A stretch of DNA of 64,000 nt from Streptomyces ureilyticus. Lineage in GTDB: Bacteria > Actinomycetota > Actinomycetes > Streptomycetales > Streptomycetaceae. The position numbers and the translations under genes are program-made. Of the stretch, positions 61,628-64,000 are shown piece after piece (positions within the stretch are counted from its first letter, which is position 1; each line of letters begins with the position of its first letter). Location: positions 18,180 to 82,179 of the forward strand of contig NZ_JAAKZX010000018.1 of NCBI RefSeq assembly GCF_011045025.1. Direction: 5' to 3'. The notes under the pieces were generated by a model. That model was not told the origin of the DNA. It saw only the letters and a list, made by a program, of their open reading frames with translations, and did no database searches.

Positions 61628-62356
61628 ATGTCCCGTTCCCGAGCTTTCTCCGTCGCGCTCACCGGCGCTGTCGTCGCCGTGCTCGTCGGCTGCTCCACGG
61701 GCGGCGCGGATGCGGACGCAGGCGCCGACGCACGCGCCCCGAGCACAGCCTCCACCACGACCGAGCGGGCGACGACCCCCGCCGACCCCTCACCCGAGGG
61801 CCCTTCTCCCACCCCGACTCCCTCCAAGCCCAGCACCCGGACCCAGCCGGCCTCGCTGACGATCCCGGAGATCGGCCTCAAGGACCTGCGTGTCGTCCCA
61901 TACGAAGGCACGACCGACGACTGGCCCGGCACACGGATCCAGAACGAGGGCGTCGCCGCAAGCCCGTACGGCAGCCGCGGCGGCATAGGCCCCGGCGAGA
62001 TCGGAAACTACCTGGTCACGGCCCACCGCCTCTCCGCAGGCGGCCCCCTGCGCGAACTCCCGTCCCTCGACGAGGGCGACACGGTGACCGTCACATCAGC
62101 CGGGAAGACCTACGAGTACGAGATCACCGACACCAGAAGCACATCCTTCCGCTCCGAACGCTCCCTGGCCGAACAACGGGCCGCCGTCCCGGGCCACCCG
62201 GGCCGCCAGCCCACCGAGGCCATGATCACCATCTCCACCTGCGCAACCCCCGAGGACGACGCGGCCGGCAACTTCTGGCGCGACGACAAGGGCAACCCCG
62301 AACACCGCATCGACAAGGTCGGGGTGCTGACTTCGACGACGCCTGCAGCGATGTAG
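61628..62356 (+). CDS. Sortase-family protein with lipoprotein signal
   Basis: 242 residues from ATG 61628. The N-terminus is a lipoprotein signal (VALTGAVVAVLVGC with a lipobox Cys). An Ala/Thr/Pro-rich linker leads to the sortase domain, where the catalytic His (VTAHRLS), Cys (ISTCATPED) and Arg (PEHRID) are all present. Sortases join surface proteins to the cell wall. A lipid anchor in place of the usual membrane helix is less common. No sortase substrate gene is next to it. Confidence 0.85.
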   Translation: MSRSRAFSVALTGAVVAVLVGCSTGGADADAGADARAPSTASTTTERATTPADPSPEGPSPTPTPSKPSTRTQPASLTIPEIGLKDLRVVPYEGTTDDWPGTRIQNEGVAASPYGSRGGIGPGEIGNYLVTAHRLSAGGPLRELPSLDEGDTVTVTSAGKTYEYEITDTRSTSFRSERSLAEQRAAVPGHPGRQPTEAMITISTCATPEDDAAGNFWRDDKGNPEHRIDKVGVLTSTTPAAM

Positions 62357-62399
62357 GCGCTCACGCGAGGCACGGTCGGGTTGGTGTCTAGGTTCGTGG

Positions 62400-62804
62400 C
62401 TACTCGTCCGTGAAGACGTCCTTGGCTGTCGGGCGGTGACGGCGTGCCGAAGCCAGTGGCGCAGGATCGTGGTGTTGCGGCAGTTGGTGATCTGCTCGCG
62501 GACCTGATCGGGAACGTCGATACCGCGCTGCTCCAGAACAAGCAGGATGTCCTCCGCGCGGCTCTGGGCTCGGCCTTCCTCCCGGATCTCTTCCGAGATC
62601 GGCGACGAGAAGAACGCGAGGTGTTTGATCACCAGTTCCCTCCACAGTTTCAGGGTGGCCGGATCAGAGGCAAGACGCTGTGAGAGCAGCTCGGTCAGGG
62701 TGTCCGCGCCGGAGACCGGGAGGAGGCCCCGGGGAGTCCGCACACGGCTCGACGGAAGTGGGAACGCGTCAGAGCTGAGCGTGTATTTTCCGGGAATGTG
62801 CATT
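62400..62804 (-). pseudogene. Truncated, frameshifted copy of the Rpn nuclease gene
   Basis: From ATG 62804 the frame matches the last 110 residues of the intact copy to the right: WRELVIKHLAFFSSPISEE, EDILLVLEQRGIDVPDQVRE and ILRHWLRHAVTAR. The nuclease domain is missing. Near 62445 the frame shifts; the expected end AKDVFTDE then stop is found in another frame. It looks like a decayed tandem duplicate. Confidence 0.78.
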
Positions 62805-62816
62805 GGCGTGCTGGGA

Positions 62817-63713
62817 CTACCCATCCGCGAAGATCTCGTCGGCTGAGAGAGCGGTGAGGGCTCGGTCGAGCCAGTGGCGCAGGACATCGAGGTCGTCGCA
62901 GGCGGTGATGCGTGCGCGTGCCTCGTCCGGGACGTCGATGCCGCGTCGCTCCAAAATGAACAGGATGTCCTCGGCCCGACCCTCGGCCTGACCTTCGGCC
63001 CGGCCCTGTGCTCGGCCTTCGTCGCGGGCTTCTTCAAAGATGGGCGACTTGTAGAAAGAAAGGTCCACGGCCACTAGTTTCCTCCACAGTGCTGCGGCGG
63101 GCAGCTTGCCCAGGCCCTGAAAGATGAATTCGATGACGGGGTTCTTGACGGCGTCCGGAGTCTCCTGCAGAACGGCCGTCATTGCTTTGAGTATGGCCTC
63201 GATGTCCGGGCTCTTGCCGTGGGTGATGGCCGACAGTGTGGCGAGAGCGAGGTCTTTGTGGACCTCGGCGGGGTCGGTGATCACCGGCATGTTGTGCGGG
63301 CCCGCGACCAGCGGGCGCAGGATGAGCAAGGGCCACTGGGCAGGCCCGAAGGTAACCGTACGCGCTGCCCACTCGGCGGTCGCCCGGTCCTGGCAGACGA
63401 CCAGCAGCATCGGCTGCAGCCGGTATTTCGTGAGCAGGTGCGAGACGTAGTACGCCCAGCTCGCGGGCTTGTGCGGGTCCTTGTTGCCCTGGGCCTCGAC
63501 GGCGAGGAGAAGTGGCTCCTCGCCCTCCGCCTCCAGCCGCAGCAACGTGTCGACGCGGCGTTCGAGCGGTTGGGTCTCCGTGAGGTCGGTCGGCAAGACG
63601 GTGACCGAGGTGGGAGGGGCGAAGGGGACACCGAGCACCTCGGACACCCCGGAGAAGAGACGTGGCTGATCTTGGAAGATGCGGTGCATCGCCTCGTGGG
63701 GCGAGCTGACCAT
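62817..63713 (-). CDS. Rpn-family recombination-promoting nuclease (PD-(D/E)XK type)
   Basis: 298 residues from ATG 63713. The N-terminal half has the nuclease-like core: the RVDTLLRLEAEGEEPLLLAV segment and EAQGNKD, matching an Asp then ExQ version of the PD-(D/E)XK site. The middle is helical, and the C-terminal part carries a charged repeat (EGRAQGRAEGQAEGRAEDIL) typical of this family. Rpn proteins raise recombination in E. coli and are grouped with transposases. A truncated copy lies downstream. Confidence 0.85.
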   Translation of the reverse strand: MVSSPHEAMHRIFQDQPRLFSGVSEVLGVPFAPPTSVTVLPTDLTETQPLERRVDTLLRLEAEGEEPLLLAVEAQGNKDPHKPASWAYYVSHLLTKYRLQPMLLVVCQDRATAEWAARTVTFGPAQWPLLILRPLVAGPHNMPVITDPAEVHKDLALATLSAITHGKSPDIEAILKAMTAVLQETPDAVKNPVIEFIFQGLGKLPAAALWRKLVAVDLSFYKSPIFEEARDEGRAQGRAEGQAEGRAEDILFILERRGIDVPDEARARITACDDLDVLRHWLDRALTALSADEIFADG

Positions 63714-63841
63714 GAGGGTTCCCTGTGGGAGAAGGCGGAGGACGTTTACTGGAAGCTGCTACAGCACATGCCTTTGGCAAGTGCCACCACGAGCGTAAGG
63801 CGGCAACAGGCCCCAGATTGGGCCCAGTTGGTGATATTCAC

Positions 63842-63861
63842 CCGCAGGGGTGAGCCTGCGG
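63842..63861 (-). terminator. Terminator of the gene cut by the right window edge
   Basis: CCGCAGG and CCTGCGG around the loop GGTGAG, directly beyond the minus-strand stop at 63869. Confidence 0.6.
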
Positions 63862-63868
63862 CGTTCCC

Positions 63869-64000
63869 TCAGACGGCCGTGAGGGCGGGTGGTCGGAGTT
63901 CGCGGCAGTTGCGGCAGCGGGCGCCGGGTTCGGGTGAGCGGAAGGCGGTGTCGCAGCCGTCACAGTTGCGGAGGGGGTGCCTGACGGACGGGGGTGGTTC
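63869..64000 (-). CDS. Zinc-ribbon protein, C-terminal end only
   Basis: The minus-strand frame is open from the right edge to a TGA at 63869 and codes for the last 43 residues. They contain two Cys pairs, CDGC and CRNC (RNCDGCDTAFRSPEPGARC, then RNCRE), which form a likely zinc ribbon. The rest of the gene is outside the window, so the family cannot be named. Confidence 0.65.
   Translation of the reverse strand, partial: EPPPSVRHPLRNCDGCDTAFRSPEPGARCRNCRELRPPALTAV

Overview
The window is high-GC actinobacterial chromosome, almost certainly Streptomyces. The reasons are the FhaA/FhaB pair, Ser/Thr kinases with extracellular tails, the proteasome activator Bpa, SpoIIE-type phosphatases, a WhiJ-like regulator with DUF397 and AbaA-like partners, frequent GTG starts, stop/start overlaps and rare TTA codons. 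Two parS sites (25079 and 55876) and several DnaA-box-like 9-mers suggest it lies fairly near the replication origin.

Layout. 1-5.1 kb: fhaB (cut by the window edge) and fhaA on the minus strand, tRNA-Leu(CAG) with its terminator, a DUF2252 protein, a J-domain-like protein and a rhodanese. 5.2-6.1 kb: a complete 900-bp IS5-group insertion sequence with inverted repeats and a TTA target duplication. 6.2-11.2 kb: an acyl-CoA dehydrogenase with a KstR-like operator, then the phenylacetyl-CoA epoxidase operon paaABCDE. 11.4-14.4 kb: an overlapping trio, DUF5819, HTTM and a SpoU methyltransferase. 14.4-18.4 kb: paaN, divergent from paaH and a TetR regulator. 18.4-22.8 kb: an Lrp/AsnC regulator divergent from a branched-chain 2-oxoacid dehydrogenase operon (E1 alpha, E1 beta, E2). 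22.8-28.4 kb: MobA-like fusion, MoeA, K+ channel/RCK protein, quinone oxidoreductase, small membrane protein, Bpa. 28.6-32.1 kb: two divergent Ser/Thr kinases. 32.6-36.3 kb: a second 2-oxoacid dehydrogenase operon behind a long structured leader. 36.4-39.1 kb: a small accessory island (RelE-type toxin with an unfamiliar partner, AbaA-like ATPase, WhiJ-like regulator, DUF397) between two 73-bp imperfect direct repeats. 39.1-53.5 kb: mostly single housekeeping or metabolic genes, including an MFS remnant and a glxA-type regulator broken by a palindromic insertion. 53.5-64 kb: SpoIIE phosphatase, aspS, secreted dioxygenase, aminoglycoside-phosphotransferase-like gene, pectate lyase, lipoprotein sortase, an Rpn nuclease with a degenerate tandem copy, and a zinc-ribbon protein cut by the right edge.

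How the genes work together. The most striking link is regulatory. A palindrome of the form ACCGNNCGNNCGGT lies before paaABCDE and between paaN and paaH, and a near match lies before the first 2-oxoacid dehydrogenase operon. The TetR gene at the end of the paaH operon is the obvious candidate regulator. No phenylacetate-CoA ligase (paaK) is visible, so a 2-oxoacid dehydrogenase that turns phenylpyruvate directly into phenylacetyl-CoA would explain the arrangement; this is inference. All family calls were made by reading motifs, without database searches.
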